Assembly (NCBI GenBank): GCA_030041225.1
Contig: JASHOG010000018.1
Location: forward strand, 41,904-105,903
Origin: Vulcanimicrobiota bacterium
GTDB taxonomy: Bacteria > Vulcanimicrobiota > Vulcanimicrobiia > Vulcanimicrobiales > Vulcanimicrobiaceae
Direction of reading: 5' to 3'
Length of the DNA: 64,000 nucleotides
Part shown: piece after piece, positions 18,536 through 27,577 of the stretch
Layout of the letters: every line of letters begins with the position of its first letter
Numbering within the stretch: position 1 is the stretch's first letter
The notes under the pieces: model-generated
Seen by the model: only the letters and a program-made list of their open reading frames with translations
Database searches by the model: none
What the model was told of the DNA's origin: nothing
Translations under genes and position numbers: made by a program

Positions 18536-19161
18536 CGGATCCGCGCGCCGACGCCGGTGCCGTCGCCGAGCGGCAAAATCGTCGCGGAGAGATCGGGGTG
18601 CGCGAGAAAATACTCGTTGAACGCGCGCAGTGCGCGTGTATCGTCGCTATCTTCCGTTCTCTCCGGCTCGGCGACACGCCCGCTCCACAAACAGTTGTCG
18701 ACGACGACGAGCCCCGAGCGTTTGAGCGTCGGGATTGCGAGATCGAGGTAGGCGCGGTATTCTGTTTTGTCGGCGTCAATAAAAACAATGTCGAGGTTGC
18801 GCTGCGGAAAGTTCTGCAACACCTCGAGCGCGGACTGGTTGAGAATCTCGATGGAATCAGCTTCACCGGCTCGTTCGAAGTACGAGCGCGCGATCTCGGT
18901 GCGTGCGCGATCCGTGTCGATGGTCCAAATCTTGCCGGCCGGTGGCTGCGCGAGCGCCATCCAGAGTGTCGAATAGCCGTAGGCCGTGCCGATCTCGAGG
19001 ATCCGGTTCGCCTGCATCGCATGCACGAGCGTCGCGAGGAAGCGGCCGGTTTCGCGTGAGAGGATGGGAATGTGGTCAGCGTGACCGTGCCGCTCGAGCT
19101 CGACGAGAAGCGGATGAGGCTCGGGATGGATCCTCTCCAAGTATTCGAGTATGCGATTCAT
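18532..19161 (-). CDS. Class I SAM-dependent O-methyltransferase (YrrM/CCoAOMT-like)
   Basis: RILEIGTAYGYSTLWMALA, DIVFIDADKTEYRAYLDLAIPTLKRSGLVVVDNCLWSG. Confidence 0.9.
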   Translation of the reverse strand: MNRILEYLERIHPEPHPLLVELERHGHADHIPILSRETGRFLATLVHAMQANRILEIGTAYGYSTLWMALAQPPAGKIWTIDTDRARTEIARSYFERAGEADSIEILNQSALEVLQNFPQRNLDIVFIDADKTEYRAYLDLAIPTLKRSGLVVVDNCLWSGRVAEPERTEDSDDTRALRAFNEYFLAHPDLSATILPLGDGTGVGARIR

Positions 19162-20015
19162 GCGAGGACCACCCTTTCGGCTGCTATCACCACGTTGCGC
19201 AGGAGCGCAACGTTCGTTACTGGTCCGACGCCCCCAGGCACCGGCGTTATCGCACCGGCGACCTGTACGGCGCTCTGGAAGTCGACGTCACCGACGAGGT
19301 TTCCTTCGACGAGCGTAGTGCCGACATCGATGACGGTCGCTCCCGGTGCGATATCTTCGCCGGACAGAAGACCGGGAACGCCTGTCGCGGTGACGACGAC
19401 GTCCGCCATGCGAACGTAGGGCTGGAGGTTGCGCGACGCCTTGTGGAGGACGGTGACGCTTGCGTTTTCGACCATCATGAGGAGCGCAACCGGCGCACCA
19501 ACGACAATCGATCGCCCGATCATGACGGCGTTGCGGCCGCGCAGCGGCCAGTGTGGGCTTCGCTCCAGAAGCAGCATCACGGCAGCAGGCGTGGCGGGGA
19601 CGAAGAGCGTCGCATTTCCGAAGGCGAGATTGCCTTGGTTAGCCGGATGCGCGCCGTCGACGTCTTTGTTGCGTGGAATTGCATCGGCGATGTCGCGAAT
19701 CGCGAGGTGTTCGGGGAGTGGCTGCTGGAGCATCACGCCGTGCACGGCGGGGTCGTGCTCGAAGCTCGCGAGTGCCGCACGGACGCTCGATGTTTGAGCG
19801 TGATGCGGCAGGTACTCCACCTGCACGGCAATGCCGAGGTGCGCGGCCGTACGCTCGAGATTGCGGACGTACGCGTGACTCGCCTCGTCCTCGCCGACGA
19901 GAACGATCGCGAGGCGAGGATGAGTTCCGAGCTCTTTCAGCGCAACGATACGCGAGAGCAGCTCGGCACGCAGCTCGGCAGCTACGGCCTTACCGTCGAG
20001 GATGCGAGCGGGCAC
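19158..20015 (-). CDS. folD: Methylenetetrahydrofolate dehydrogenase/cyclohydrolase
   Basis: PRLAIVLVGEDEASHAYVRN, GVMLQQPLPEHL, KDVDGAHPANQGNL, ITPVPGGVGPVTNVALLRN; GTG start at 20015. Confidence 0.92.
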   Translation of the reverse strand: MPARILDGKAVAAELRAELLSRIVALKELGTHPRLAIVLVGEDEASHAYVRNLERTAAHLGIAVQVEYLPHHAQTSSVRAALASFEHDPAVHGVMLQQPLPEHLAIRDIADAIPRNKDVDGAHPANQGNLAFGNATLFVPATPAAVMLLLERSPHWPLRGRNAVMIGRSIVVGAPVALLMMVENASVTVLHKASRNLQPYVRMADVVVTATGVPGLLSGEDIAPGATVIDVGTTLVEGNLVGDVDFQSAVQVAGAITPVPGGVGPVTNVALLRNVVIAAERVVLA

Positions 20016-20601
20016 GCTGCCGCCTTCGTCGCAAGAGGAGGTACCCCTGGACCAACGCCTTCTGAGTTCCGCGCGCGCAGTAGCGCCGTTCCTCCTCGTG
20101 GCAATCGCAGTTGTCGTGCTCCTCTTCGTGCTCGCGCCGCTCTTCGGCAGCGGCTCGCGCGGCGCGGGCCCAGCCGGACTCGCGGGCGAGACGGCGCCGA
20201 TCATCGCGCTGCACGACGACCGCGGAGCAGCGGTCTCGCTCGAGACCTATCGCAACAACGTTGTGTTGATGAACCTGTGGGCAACGTGGTGTCCGCCGTG
20301 TCGCGAGGAGCTCCCGGATTTACAACGCCTTTTTGCCATGGACGCTCGCAAAGGGCTGGTCGTGATCGGCGTCGATGAGGGCGAGTCGCCGCAGCGCGCG
20401 GGTGCCTTCGCGCAGGCGCTTGGATTGCACTTTCCCATATGGATCGATCCCGAGCAGTCCTACGGACGTGCCTACGATGCTCTCGGTTTTCCGACGACCG
20501 TGATCGTCGGACGTAACGGCAAGATCGTCCGTGGCTACGACGGCGCGCTGACGTTCGACGAGATGCGTGCCGCGGTGACGCCGCTTCTCGCGCGCGAGTG
20601 A
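20002..20601 (+). CDS. Membrane-anchored TlpA/ResA-like thioredoxin-fold protein
   Basis: TM FLLVAIAVVVLLFVLAPLF; LMNLWATWCPPCREELPDLQ; start possibly CTG at 20047 behind AAGAGGAGG. Confidence 0.88.
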   Translation: MRAGTLPPSSQEEVPLDQRLLSSARAVAPFLLVAIAVVVLLFVLAPLFGSGSRGAGPAGLAGETAPIIALHDDRGAAVSLETYRNNVVLMNLWATWCPPCREELPDLQRLFAMDARKGLVVIGVDEGESPQRAGAFAQALGLHFPIWIDPEQSYGRAYDALGFPTTVIVGRNGKIVRGYDGALTFDEMRAAVTPLLARE

Positions 20602-21485
20602 GAACGTACGTCTCTCTGGCGACGGCGATTGTCGGCGTCGTTGTGCTCCAGGCGCTGCTTCCCGATCGTACCGTTTGGCACGAAGGTTGGTACAGTGTAG
20701 TGCTCGCCGGGGCGCTCGCACTGCTCCTGCGCACCACTCTCGCCCTGCCTTCACGCGGCAGGCCTGCACGCTTCGTCGTTACATTCGGTGTAGCGGTGAT
20801 CGCATTCGCTGGAATCGCAAGTGGCTTGCTCGCTCCCGACCCGCAGGAACTCGTCGCCGCTCCGGGCTCTATCGTCCCCACACCCGATCTCGGCGGAAGT
20901 TTGCTCTTCGCGCCGCTGCGAATCGCGGACGCACCGCAGCTACTGCGCTCCGGGCACGCGCCGCTGCGCGTCATTTCGGAGCGCTACACCGGGGCGTTCG
21001 TCTTGCGCGAAGTGATGCGCACGGTCGTTGCGATCGACGCGTACGACGCGAGCGGTGGGCACCTAACGATCACGCAGCCGACCGGCAGCGCTTTCTCCTC
21101 GCCGGTGCTCTTAATGCAGCAGTCGCAGTCCATCCACGGGCTCGACCTTCCAGTCGACGAGTTCGCGCTTCCGGCGGCGCACCGCATCGTCAAGGTCGCA
21201 CTCTTCAGCCCACGGCAGGTCGCGCTCTTGCGCGGCGTCGCAGAGCCGTCGCGCCCCGCACTGCTCTTTCTCGTCGCCGACGAGACCGATCAACCGCTAC
21301 CCCATGCGATCGCATTCGTCTCGAGCGGCGACACCGTAACCGTTGCGGGGCTCCGTCTGCGCGGCCAAGTGCTGCGCTATCCCGCGGTTGACGTACTCTC
21401 CGCGCCCTCGCTCCCTGCCCTCATCATCGGCCTGTGCTTACTCCTGATTGGTTTACTGCTGGCGATCGCGAGGCGGGTCTACTAG
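20598..21485 (+). CDS. Hypothetical multi-pass membrane protein
   Basis: Several N-terminal TM segments and one C-terminal TM; overlaps tlpA-like stop. Confidence 0.6.
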   Translation: MRTYVSLATAIVGVVVLQALLPDRTVWHEGWYSVVLAGALALLLRTTLALPSRGRPARFVVTFGVAVIAFAGIASGLLAPDPQELVAAPGSIVPTPDLGGSLLFAPLRIADAPQLLRSGHAPLRVISERYTGAFVLREVMRTVVAIDAYDASGGHLTITQPTGSAFSSPVLLMQQSQSIHGLDLPVDEFALPAAHRIVKVALFSPRQVALLRGVAEPSRPALLFLVADETDQPLPHAIAFVSSGDTVTVAGLRLRGQVLRYPAVDVLSAPSLPALIIGLCLLLIGLLLAIARRVY

Positions 21486-22813
21486 AACTCGGTCGTGCTC
21501 GTGAAGTTGAAGCCGTCGATCTTCGCGGCGGGAGCGACGAGACTGTAGCCGTAGCTTGCCGTGCGCAGTTGCTCCTTTGAGAACTCGCAGGAGCGCAGCG
21601 CATCGAGGATGCTCTGGTTGAAGCGCAAGTTGCGCACGCCGGAGGTGATGCGCCCGTTCTCGATGAGGAAGGTACCGTCGCGCGTCATACCCGTGATGAT
21701 CGCCTTCTTCAAGTCGACGGGGCGAATGTACCAGAAGCGGGTGACGAGCAGGCCGCGCTCCGTCGAGGCGATCATCTCTGTCGCGGGGCGCGTACCGGGC
21801 GCGACGACGACGTGCATCGGCTGCGGACCGTACGCGTTCGGCGCGGGTAACGCATGACCGGTGTTCTCGCGGTCGAGCTTCTTCGCGTAGTAGCTGTCGG
21901 TAACGACGTTGCGCACGGCGCCGCGCTCCACCAGCGCGAGGCGCTGCGTAGGGTAGCCTTCGTAGTCGAAGGGCATGCCCGGCGCAAGCGGGTGCGACCA
22001 ATCGTCGTAGATCGTGACGTTTTCGCCGAAATACGTGCGATCGAGGCCGTCGCTGAAAAACGAAGAGCCTTCTTCGTAGCTCTGTGCCGAGAAATGGCTC
22101 GTCAGGTAGCTGAGCATCTCGCCAAAAGCGGCGGGCTCGAGAATGACGCTCCAGGCGCCGGGTTCGACGCTACGCGGCGCGGCGCCGAGCGCCGCCTTCT
22201 CGACCGCGCGCCGCCCAACCGCTGCGGCATCGACGGCAGCGACGTCGGTGGTGTGCGCCTCCGCCCACCCGCTGGAATCGCGCGCGATCATCTTCACGTT
22301 GACGGCAGCATCCGTGCCGTCGAACGATGAGAGCGTACCGCTCGTGTTCGCGATCGTGACGCCGAACGACGACGTGGAAACGTACCCGGCGCACCAGCAA
22401 CCGCCGTCTTCGGCGGCGGAGAAGAGCGGCTCGCAAAGCTGCGCGCGCTGCTCCGGTGATGCGCCCGCGGTGCTCGCCACGTACGCGCTGCGTGCAGGCG
22501 GCGCAGGCGTGCCTGCAGGAAGGCGCGGAAGCAGCGAATCCCGCGGCGCGAGGCGTGCCATCGCTGCCGCGCGCTCGATGAGTTGCTGAAGCGAAAGCAT
22601 GTCGAACGCATTGCCGCTTGCGACGCCGGTACGCTGATCGACGATCGCGCGAACCGAAACTTCGACGCTGTTGGCGGCGACATTCTGATTCGAGACCTCG
22701 TGCGTGAAGCGGGTCAGCGCGGCGTTACTGAAGGCGACAAAAACCTCCGTTTCGTCTGCGACTGAGCGCTCGAGCAGCTCGCGTGCTAAGCGTTCGCGCT
22801 CGAGATCGTTCAT
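21482..22813 (-). CDS. tldE: TldE/PmbA family metalloprotease subunit
   Basis: MNDLERERLARELLERSV..., VEPGAWSVILEPAAFGEMLSYL, FSDGLDRTYFGENVTIYDDWSHPLAPGMPFDYEGYPTQRLALVERG; ATG overlaps tldD TGA. Confidence 0.88.
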   Translation of the reverse strand: MNDLERERLARELLERSVADETEVFVAFSNAALTRFTHEVSNQNVAANSVEVSVRAIVDQRTGVASGNAFDMLSLQQLIERAAAMARLAPRDSLLPRLPAGTPAPPARSAYVASTAGASPEQRAQLCEPLFSAAEDGGCWCAGYVSTSSFGVTIANTSGTLSSFDGTDAAVNVKMIARDSSGWAEAHTTDVAAVDAAAVGRRAVEKAALGAAPRSVEPGAWSVILEPAAFGEMLSYLTSHFSAQSYEEGSSFFSDGLDRTYFGENVTIYDDWSHPLAPGMPFDYEGYPTQRLALVERGAVRNVVTDSYYAKKLDRENTGHALPAPNAYGPQPMHVVVAPGTRPATEMIASTERGLLVTRFWYIRPVDLKKAIITGMTRDGTFLIENGRITSGVRNLRFNQSILDALRSCEFSKEQLRTASYGYSLVAPAAKIDGFNFTSTTEF

Positions 22814-24258
22814 CACGAGTACCCCACGCCAACGGCGACGTTGCGAAAGCGGGCCGGCGCGGCAGCCTGCGTCGTACGACCGACCTGAATCGGCTCGCCC
22901 TTTCCGCAGTTCGGCGTTCCCCATGCGAACCATGACGACGCGTCTCCGATTGCGTCGCACGAACCCCAGAATCGTGGTGTCATTCCCGCGTACGTCGGAT
23001 TCTTCAGCATGCGCCCGCGCTTGCCGTTCCGGATTTCCCACCCGATTTCGCAGCCGAATTGGAAGTTCAAGCGCCGGTCGTCGATCGACCAGGAGCGGTT
23101 GCTCTCCATGTAGATGCCGTCCCGGACGCCATCGAAGAGATGCTCGAAGGGGACGTCTCCAGGCAGAAGGCTCAGGTTGCACATGCGAATCATCGGCGCA
23201 TAGCTCCAGCTCTGAGCACGCACGCATCCGTTCGACTCGCGTCCGATGGCACGCGCAGTGTCGTTGCTCATCTCGTAGCCGACGAGCAGTCCGTCGCGGA
23301 TGATATCTGAGCGCGCGGACTTCGTGCCCTCGTCGTCGTACCCGCAGGTCGCCATGCCGAGCGGCAACGTGTTGTCGACGACGATGGTTACGTTCGGGGA
23401 TCCGTACCGCAATCGGTCGAGTTGATCGATCTCGAGGAAGCTCGTACCGGAGAAGTTCGCCTCCCACCCCATCACGCGGTCGAGCTCGGCAGGATGCCCG
23501 CACGACTCGTGGATTTGGAGCGACATTTGAGAGCCGCCGAGGATGAGGTCGCAGGTACTCGAAGGGCATTGCGGCGCGTGTAGGAGCGCGATCGCCTCTT
23601 CGCCGACGCGCGGGGCATTCTCGCGCAGCTGCGCCTTTTCGATGATTTCCCAGCCCCCGCTCTGGTAGAGCCCGACATCGCCGGGAAACGTCCGTGTCTG
23701 TGCGTCGCCGTCGCCGATTGCCATCGCTTGGATGCCGCAGCCGCTCTGCAACAGATGCTGTGTGATCTGCGAGCCCGAGGAGGCATGGAGCTCCTTGGTC
23801 GTGCTCCATATGTCGATCCACGCTCTCCCGACCGTAACCTCGTTGCCCGCATGGAGAAGGCGCTCTGCCTCCAGCAGGAGCGCGACGCGCTCGCCAAGCG
23901 TAATGCTCGCCGGATCGCGTACGACGGGCGTCTCGTACTTGTCGACGTACCCACGCGGCGGCGGGAAACCGATGCGCCGCCGTGCGGCCCGAGCGCCGGC
24001 GCGCGCGATCGCGCAGGCGAGGGCTGCGGTTTCGTCGAGTGCGGCATCGCTCGGATCGTCGCTCGCTGCGAATCCCCACGAGCCGTCGATGAGCGCTCGC
24101 ACGCAGTAGCCGCTCGAGCTCGCGTCGGCAAGCGCGGCGACGACGCCGTTGCGCACCTCGATGCGCTCGTTGCGTGTGGTTTCGAAACGCACGTCTGCGA
24201 ACTGCGCGCCGAGCGCCATCGCGCGGTCGAGAGCACGAGCGGCAGCCTCCTTGCTCAC
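22813..24258 (-). CDS. tldD: TldD family metalloprotease subunit
   Basis: HESCGHPAELDRVMG (HExxxH), VNVTIVVDNTLPLGMATCGYDDEGTKS-type region; GTG start. Confidence 0.9.
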   Translation of the reverse strand: MSKEAAARALDRAMALGAQFADVRFETTRNERIEVRNGVVAALADASSSGYCVRALIDGSWGFAASDDPSDAALDETAALACAIARAGARAARRRIGFPPPRGYVDKYETPVVRDPASITLGERVALLLEAERLLHAGNEVTVGRAWIDIWSTTKELHASSGSQITQHLLQSGCGIQAMAIGDGDAQTRTFPGDVGLYQSGGWEIIEKAQLRENAPRVGEEAIALLHAPQCPSSTCDLILGGSQMSLQIHESCGHPAELDRVMGWEANFSGTSFLEIDQLDRLRYGSPNVTIVVDNTLPLGMATCGYDDEGTKSARSDIIRDGLLVGYEMSNDTARAIGRESNGCVRAQSWSYAPMIRMCNLSLLPGDVPFEHLFDGVRDGIYMESNRSWSIDDRRLNFQFGCEIGWEIRNGKRGRMLKNPTYAGMTPRFWGSCDAIGDASSWFAWGTPNCGKGEPIQVGRTTQAAAPARFRNVAVGVGYS

Positions 24259-26378
24259 GGCGATCCTGCGACGAGTGCGTGTACGTTGCCGATCAGAATC
24301 GAGCCCACCGGGTCCGGGGTCTCCGGGGTGCCAATCGTATAGAAGCCGACGAGGCGCAGCGGCTGCGCCAGATCCGCGGGAAAGTGGACGACGACGCGGC
24401 GTCGCCCGGGCTGATCGAGCGTCGTCGCACTGAGCAGCACCTGCTCGTTGATCGCGTTACGCAGCGCGATTCGGAGCTCCGCACCGCTTCCATCGTCTTG
24501 AATATCGAAACTGATGCCGACCGTGCGTTGCGGCAGCGACTGCTCGACGATCGCGTACGCCGCACGTACGCTTTGCGAGATCGCGTACTCGAGACGAATA
24601 CACCCGTCGCATGCCATGTCGGAGCGAGCGTCTCCCGTTCCGCCGTTCGGAATCGTGAGGAACGATACGCCCTGCACGACATCGAGTGCGACGTCATGGC
24701 TTCCGACGATGACGCGCGTCGACGCGCTACGACCGCCGACATCGAGGCTCACGTCGGCGTCACGGTCACCGGCGACGAGGGATCCACGATCGTCGATCGT
24801 CCCGCTGCTCGTGCTCCAGTGCATCTGCGCGGGGAGCTCGAGCTCGTACCCGGCGGCGTCGAAGGCGCGCGCCTGCAATTGCAGCGTGCCATAAGGGTCG
24901 ACGTTTGCGTCCGGCGGAAGAAGAACGATGCGAGAAGGCGTTTCCATGACTTCGACTGGAAGCGAACCCGAAAGAGCTCCCTCGCGAAAGCGAACGACGC
25001 CGTCTCCCGCAGCACTCGCGATGAACCGTCCATCGTCGACTCTCCCGAGCGTCGCCGGCTCGACCGTCGCGACGATCGGTGTTGGATCTTGAACGGCATG
25101 CAGATTCGCATCGACGGCACGTACGTGCAGTGGTATCTGTGCGCCGAGAACTGCGCGCAGAGTTTGTGGCGAGGCAACCACGCGCGCAGGCGCGCCCATC
25201 GGCGCAGCGTTGTAGAGGAGAAGGCCGTCTGCGATGCGGCGCTCGCTGCCGTCGGAGGGCGAGTTCTCGAGTGCGGCGACATCCTCGCCGGGGAGTTGCG
25301 CGACGATCGTCGATGAGCCGCCGCCGTCGAGCGCCATCCCGTCGTCCGCGCCCAGCGCTCGCATGAGCTCGGAGAATTCCGGCCGCGTGAGGCCTATGGA
25401 ACGTTCCGGCTGGCGTCCATCGACCTCGACGAGTAAGAGCGTGCCGTCGCTCTCGAGCGCCGCTCCAGAGCACGGAATGCGCCGGTCGAACTCTCCACCG
25501 CTCGGACCTGCGGGATCGTCGTACCAATCTCCGTTGTACAAGATGAGCGGTCCGCCGCCCATCGCCGCTGCGATGTCGGTGAGTGCGATCGGGGAGAGCG
25601 TACCCTGGGTCGCGATAGCGTCGCCGACGTTCGGCAAGGTCATCGATGATGCGGCGTCCGTGCCGATGACGAGGTAGTATCCCGCAGGCTGCGGGCCGTC
25701 ATCGCTTTGTGCGAACGAGAGAACGCGATAGGTTGCAAACGGCGGCGTCCCCGCCGTCGGATCGAGCCCAACGAGCGTGTATCCGGCGGCTTGCGGAAGC
25801 GCGCCGAACGACGGCGTGAGCAGGGAGACATCGCTGACGTGCGACGGCATTTCGTTGACGCCGGTGAGTGCGATACTCTGTGTGCCGATCTGCACCGAGC
25901 CGGCAAACGAGAACTGAACGAAGTGGGCGGACCCCGAGCGGAGAATGGCGACCGCGTAACGTTTGTCCGGCGTGCGGAGCAACGTTCCGTCGCGCACGAC
26001 GATGTTCGTCGGCCGATTGCTGACGCCAATATCGAAGTAGTCGCCGTTGATCCCCGCGACGGCTCCGGTTCTCTGGGCCATCGACGTGAGACGCTCGCCA
26101 TCGGATGCGAGCGCATCGTCACCGAGTACCGTCTGCACGCGCACGTCCGGATTCGTCAGATCGGCAGCGACCACGTGCACCGAGATCGGGCCGATCTCGC
26201 TCCAAAGTTCGTAATCACCGTACTCGATGCCCGGGGCGATCTGCTCGATCTGCGGCGCCTCCAAGAGGACGTGTGGGAATGGCGGGTTCAGATCAAGGTG
26301 TGCCGGAAGGTCAGCTGCTTCGGCGCCGAGCGGAGCGAGTGCAAGGGCAAGTGCCGCGAGGAGTGAGCGAGCCGTCAC
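24255..26378 (-). CDS. Secreted phosphodiester glycosidase (NAGPA/DUF2233-like) with C-terminal accessory domains
   Basis: GAVAGINGDYFDIG, MGGGPLILYNGDW, LLLVEVDGRQPERSIGLTRPEFSELMRALGADDGMALDGGGSSTIVAQ; signal peptide after GTG at 26378. Confidence 0.86.
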   Translation of the reverse strand: MTARSLLAALALALAPLGAEAADLPAHLDLNPPFPHVLLEAPQIEQIAPGIEYGDYELWSEIGPISVHVVAADLTNPDVRVQTVLGDDALASDGERLTSMAQRTGAVAGINGDYFDIGVSNRPTNIVVRDGTLLRTPDKRYAVAILRSGSAHFVQFSFAGSVQIGTQSIALTGVNEMPSHVSDVSLLTPSFGALPQAAGYTLVGLDPTAGTPPFATYRVLSFAQSDDGPQPAGYYLVIGTDAASSMTLPNVGDAIATQGTLSPIALTDIAAAMGGGPLILYNGDWYDDPAGPSGGEFDRRIPCSGAALESDGTLLLVEVDGRQPERSIGLTRPEFSELMRALGADDGMALDGGGSSTIVAQLPGEDVAALENSPSDGSERRIADGLLLYNAAPMGAPARVVASPQTLRAVLGAQIPLHVRAVDANLHAVQDPTPIVATVEPATLGRVDDGRFIASAAGDGVVRFREGALSGSLPVEVMETPSRIVLLPPDANVDPYGTLQLQARAFDAAGYELELPAQMHWSTSSGTIDDRGSLVAGDRDADVSLDVGGRSASTRVIVGSHDVALDVVQGVSFLTIPNGGTGDARSDMACDGCIRLEYAISQSVRAAYAIVEQSLPQRTVGISFDIQDDGSGAELRIALRNAINEQVLLSATTLDQPGRRRVVVHFPADLAQPLRLVGFYTIGTPETPDPVGSILIGNVHALVAGSP

Positions 26379-27577
26379 CGCACGCTCGCGACGGCTAAAG
26401 GATAACCGCCGGTCTCGAATGGCGCCCCGGGCACTCGCCGGAGCGTACGGGCGTCGAAGACGTCGATCTCGTCGCTCCCCGCGCAAGGAATGTAGAGACG
26501 TGCGCTCTGGGGATCGAACAGGGGCTTCCAGGGGATCGAGCACGTTTGGAGCGGTGCGTGCCGGGCCCGCAACGTGTTCGCATCGAGAACGTCGATCTCG
26601 TTCGCCTGCTCATCCGTTACGAAGAGCTCGTGGTGAACGTCGTCGAGCGCGATGCCGATCGGGAACGCGAGAGGTGCGCTGCGCAGCCGCACTCGCGGTC
26701 GTTGACGGTCGAGGAGGATCTCGCTCACCGACCCGGCCGCTCCAAAGAGCGTACTCACACCCTGGTTTGAGACGGCGTAGAGGCGACGGCCGTCGGCGGA
26801 AAGCGCGAGAGCGAAGGCGCGCGGGATCTTCGGAATGCGATCGATGACGCGCATGGCGCGCGCGTCGACGATCGCAACGCCGCCGTCGTTCGCATCGGCG
26901 ACGTAGACGAGCTGGCGGTGGAGATCGACGGCGACTCCTTCGGCCGTTGATCCGGTAACGACGCTCGTGACGTGACGACCGATGATGCGCGCGAGGCCGC
27001 CCTTTCCATCGAGCTCGCGCTCGGTGACGAAGAGTGCGTGCAACGGCGTATCGCCGACGAGCTCGTCGCCGAGCGGTACGCCGAGGACAATGTGCACGCT
27101 CCACGGGGCAAGCCCGACAACCGTCACGCTCGTTCCGTCCGTGTCGGTTGTCGCCACGTCGTATGCGCCGAGCTCGGTGACGTCGCTTGGCGAGCCTCCG
27201 GTCGCGAGCGTGCCGAGTACCGCGAACGTGTTCGGGTTGTGAAAGACGATACCGTCCTCGTATGAAGCGACGGCAAGCGCTCTCCCTTGTGGCGGGGAGA
27301 CGATGCGGATGTTGCGCACGGCGATTCCGGAGGAGCCGACGGCCACGAGCGTCGCGCTTCCCGGGCGCGCGTTCACGGGGACGACGTAGAATCCGTCGTC
27401 AAAGCGGCCGCTGCCGAGAGACGCGATGCTGGACGGTGCGTTTGCGGAGGTCAAACGCACGGCGAAGCGACTGCCGGGAAGCAGCGACGTGGCATGACTC
27501 GCGAACTGTGCGATCGCGAGAGGGTGCTGCGCGCTGATGAGCGCGAGCGCGCAGATAGCGGCGAAGGCACGAATCAC
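26375..27577 (-). CDS. Exported YVTN-type beta-propeller protein
   Basis: Repeats such as RQLVYVADANDGGVAIVDARAMRVIDRIPKIPRAFALALSADGRRLYAVS; signal peptide after GTG at 27577. Confidence 0.8.
   Translation of the reverse strand: MIRAFAAICALALISAQHPLAIAQFASHATSLLPGSRFAVRLTSANAPSSIASLGSGRFDDGFYVVPVNARPGSATLVAVGSSGIAVRNIRIVSPPQGRALAVASYEDGIVFHNPNTFAVLGTLATGGSPSDVTELGAYDVATTDTDGTSVTVVGLAPWSVHIVLGVPLGDELVGDTPLHALFVTERELDGKGGLARIIGRHVTSVVTGSTAEGVAVDLHRQLVYVADANDGGVAIVDARAMRVIDRIPKIPRAFALALSADGRRLYAVSNQGVSTLFGAAGSVSEILLDRQRPRVRLRSAPLAFPIGIALDDVHHELFVTDEQANEIDVLDANTLRARHAPLQTCSIPWKPLFDPQSARLYIPCAGSDEIDVFDARTLRRVPGAPFETGGYPLAVASVR

Noticed and set aside
18903-20378. 491-aa plus-strand ORF
   Set aside because: Shadow of the folD and O-methyltransferase genes on the opposite strand and of the tlpA-like gene
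21482-24079. 865-aa ORF spanning tldE and tldD
   Set aside because: Only the 3' part is real (TldE from 22813); the upstream part is an out-of-frame shadow of tldD, which has its own frame 22813-24258
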